Shown: positions 62,802 through 64,000 of the stretch, piece after piece | Position numbering within the stretch: the first letter of the stretch is position 1 | Layout: every line of letters starts with the position of its first letter | DNA from: CAWAYR01 sp050250875 | GTDB taxonomy: Bacteria; Acidobacteriota; Vicinamibacteria; Vicinamibacterales; UBA2999 | Direction: 5' to 3' | Length of the DNA stretch: 64,000 nucleotides | Assembly (NCBI GenBank): GCA_050250875.1 | Contig: JBFWNV010000010.1 | Coordinates: forward strand, 62,001 to 126,000 | Notes under the pieces: model-generated | What the model was told of the DNA's origin: nothing | The model's database searches: none | Seen by the model: the letters and a program-made list of their open reading frames with translations, nothing else | Position numbers and translations under genes: made by a program

Positions 62802-63442
62802 GCGCGACCACCCTCTCTCACCGTCGCGAACACATCGTCCAGGATGTCGTGACCGATGGCGGGCTCGTGCATCGCCGCCGTGACGTCGACGATCTCGGTC
62901 GCGGTCTCGAGCGGCACCATGATGTTCACCTTGGTGCGAATGGTCTGGTTGCCGAACTGAAACGTGTTGAGCGGCTTGGCGCGCGGTCGCAGCCGAGCCA
63001 TCTCCTCGCGCGTCCCGAACGCGAGCGCCTGGCTGGGGCAGGCCGAGGCGCACCATGGCTTCAGGCCGACGGCAGTGCGGTCGTAGCACATGTCGCACTT
63101 CATCATCAGGCTCATCTTCGTCTGCATCTTGGGCACACCGAACGGACAGGCCAGCACGCAGTTGTTGCAGGCGATGCACCGTGGCTTTCTGGCCGTCTGC
63201 ACGATGCCGTCCTCAGTCCGCTTGATGGCATCGGCCGGGCACACCTCGGCGCAGGTCGGCGCGTCGCAATGCAGGCAGACCACGGGCACGGTCTGGGTCG
63301 AGTGCGCGCGGTCGATGTAGTCGAGCTGAATCATCGACTGGCCCTTGTGCGTGTTGCACTCGGTGCACGCCTGAATGCACGCCTGGCAGCCGATACAGCG
63401 GCCTGGATCGATGAAGAACTCGAGGGCGTCCGGTACGGGCAT
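62798..63442 (-). CDS. Four-cluster 4Fe-4S ferredoxin subunit of a molybdopterin oxidoreductase
   Basis: A 214-residue protein with cysteine groups CIGCQACIQACTECN (about 16-30), CLHCDAPTCAEVCPADA (about 56-72), CIACNNCVLACPFG (about 88-101) and CDMCYDR...WCASACPSQA (about 115-135). This is the pattern of DmsB/NarH/FdhB-type electron-transfer subunits of the DMSO-reductase superfamily. It passes electrons between the large molybdenum subunit (upstream) and the Rieske protein (downstream). It starts 15 bases after the large-subunit stop and overlaps the Rieske start. Confidence 0.92.
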   Translation of the reverse strand: MPVPDALEFFIDPGRCIGCQACIQACTECNTHKGQSMIQLDYIDRAHSTQTVPVVCLHCDAPTCAEVCPADAIKRTEDGIVQTARKPRCIACNNCVLACPFGVPKMQTKMSLMMKCDMCYDRTAVGLKPWCASACPSQALAFGTREEMARLRPRAKPLNTFQFGNQTIRTKVNIMVPLETATEIVDVTAAMHEPAIGHDILDDVFATVREGGRA

Positions 63443-63457
63443 GGCTGGGACCCCTCG

Positions 63458-64000
63458 CTACTGTTGCGGTTCGAGCGCACCGGCATACTCCGGAGGCCCC
63501 TCGGCCTTCCGTACCCGCACGGCGCACACTTTGTACTCGGGAATCTTTGAGATCGGATCCTGCGCGGCGATCGTCAACTGATTCGCGCTCTTGCGCCCGC
63601 CCCAGTGATAGGGCATGAACACGGTATCGGGCCGAATCGTGGACACGACCGACGCACGTAGGGTGCAGTGGCCACGGCGACTCTCGGTGGTGGCCCAGTC
63701 GCCATCGGCGATGCCCAGGCGAGCCGCCAGTCGCGGGTGCATTTCGAGCCGGGGCTCCGGACAGTGGTCGACCAGCGGACCGATACGCCTGGTCTGATTG
63801 CCGGACAGGAACTGGCTGACGACGCGTCCGGTGGTGAGGATGATCGGAAACTCCTCGTCCACGTCTTCGGCCGGCCCCTCGTACGGCGTCACGTTCCACC
63901 GGGCCTTGCCGTCAGGGAAGTAGAACGGGCCCGCGCCCTTGGCCACCGGGTTCCACGAGCCCGGCTCGAACAGTCGCGGCGTGCCTTGTGGCCCCGGCAG
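63458..64000 (-). CDS. Molybdopterin oxidoreductase large subunit, C-terminal part (runs off the window)
   Basis: The frame is open through 64000, so only the last 180 or so residues are seen. FPIILTTGRVVSQFLSGNQTRRI, PEPRLEMHPRLAARLGIADGDWATTESRRG and VFMPYHWGGRKSANQLTI are the molybdopterin-dinucleotide-binding domain of the formate dehydrogenase/nitrate reductase group. Segments containing FYFPDGKARW precede it. The substrate cannot be deduced from this part: formate, nitrate and other oxyanions are all possible. It heads a five-gene transcript with ferredoxin, Rieske, DUF6755 and a TDT channel. Confidence 0.9.
   Translation of the reverse strand: MPGPQGTPRLFEPGSWNPVAKGAGPFYFPDGKARWNVTPYEGPAEDVDEEFPIILTTGRVVSQFLSGNQTRRIGPLVDHCPEPRLEMHPRLAARLGIADGDWATTESRRGHCTLRASVVSTIRPDTVFMPYHWGGRKSANQLTIAAQDPISKIPEYKVCAVRVRKAEGPPEYAGALEPQQ

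Overview
The window is G+C-rich (about 70% by eye), and its genes are packed into operons joined by ATGA/GTGA stop-start overlaps. Several features suggest an Acidobacteriota genome, perhaps class Vicinamibacteria: an exported NirK-type reductase beside multihaem cytochromes, an ADOP-type permease remnant, IS481 debris, M28 and alkylsulfatase-like hydrolases, and a 2713-residue cyclic glucan synthase. This placement is inferred from gene content; there is no rRNA or complete tRNA to confirm it.

Layout. 1-4.05 kb holds small housekeeping and accessory genes (GNAT, DinB, AraC, M20 peptidase, VOC). 4.09-22.66 kb is a minus-strand copper-handling island. In transcription order it has a small Cys-containing exported protein, a CusCBA-type efflux trio, an ECF sigma factor with a Cys-rich tail, a YHS peptide, a Cu+ P-type ATPase, a second small Cys/His exported protein, CopA multicopper oxidase, CopB, Lgt, a TonB receptor with an apparent one-base frameshift, a barrel protein, and a redoxin-DsbD fusion whose CXXC is written as TGA-x-x-C with a hairpin behind it (probable selenoprotein). 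22.9-27.2 kb carries an M28 lipoprotein peptidase, a barrel protein, an HPF-like protein and a NapH/CcoG-like polyferredoxin. 27.27-35.5 kb is the giant cyclic beta-1,2-glucan synthase, preceded by a Pro-rich leader peptide.

35.7-37.6 kb has small membrane and exported proteins and then a 90-nt near-perfect palindrome. 37.76-42.2 kb is an ArsR - SulP - malic enzyme - small Tudor-like protein - alpha-carbonic anhydrase operon, suggesting bicarbonate/CO2 handling. 42.3-47.2 kb is a nitrogen-oxide-type cluster: RIC (ScdA/YtfE), a Cys-less Crp/Fnr regulator, DUF3079, a NirK-type copper protein and a seven-CXXCH cytochrome, with palindromic Crp/Fnr-type boxes. 47.2-49 kb holds an alkylsulfatase-like MBL protein and an IS481 remnant. 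49.1-58.75 kb is a seven-gene Hyf-like membrane complex whose large subunit has lost all NiFe-ligand cysteines (energy-converting-hydrogenase-related, Ehr-type) and which has two tandem HyfB copies. 58.8-60.4 kb has a small membrane protein, a CdaA-type diadenylate cyclase with an extra C-terminal membrane segment, and an ADOP-permease/ArsR chimera. After a gene-poor gap with a tRNA-like fragment, 61-64 kb is the distal part of a molybdopterin oxidoreductase - ferredoxin - Rieske - DUF6755 - SLAC1/TehA operon that runs off the right edge.

The strongest candidates for undescribed biology are the TGA-containing redoxin at the end of the copper operon, the cofactor-less Hyf-like complex with duplicated HyfB, the permease/ArsR chimera, and the shared -41.5 Crp/Fnr-type promoter architecture.
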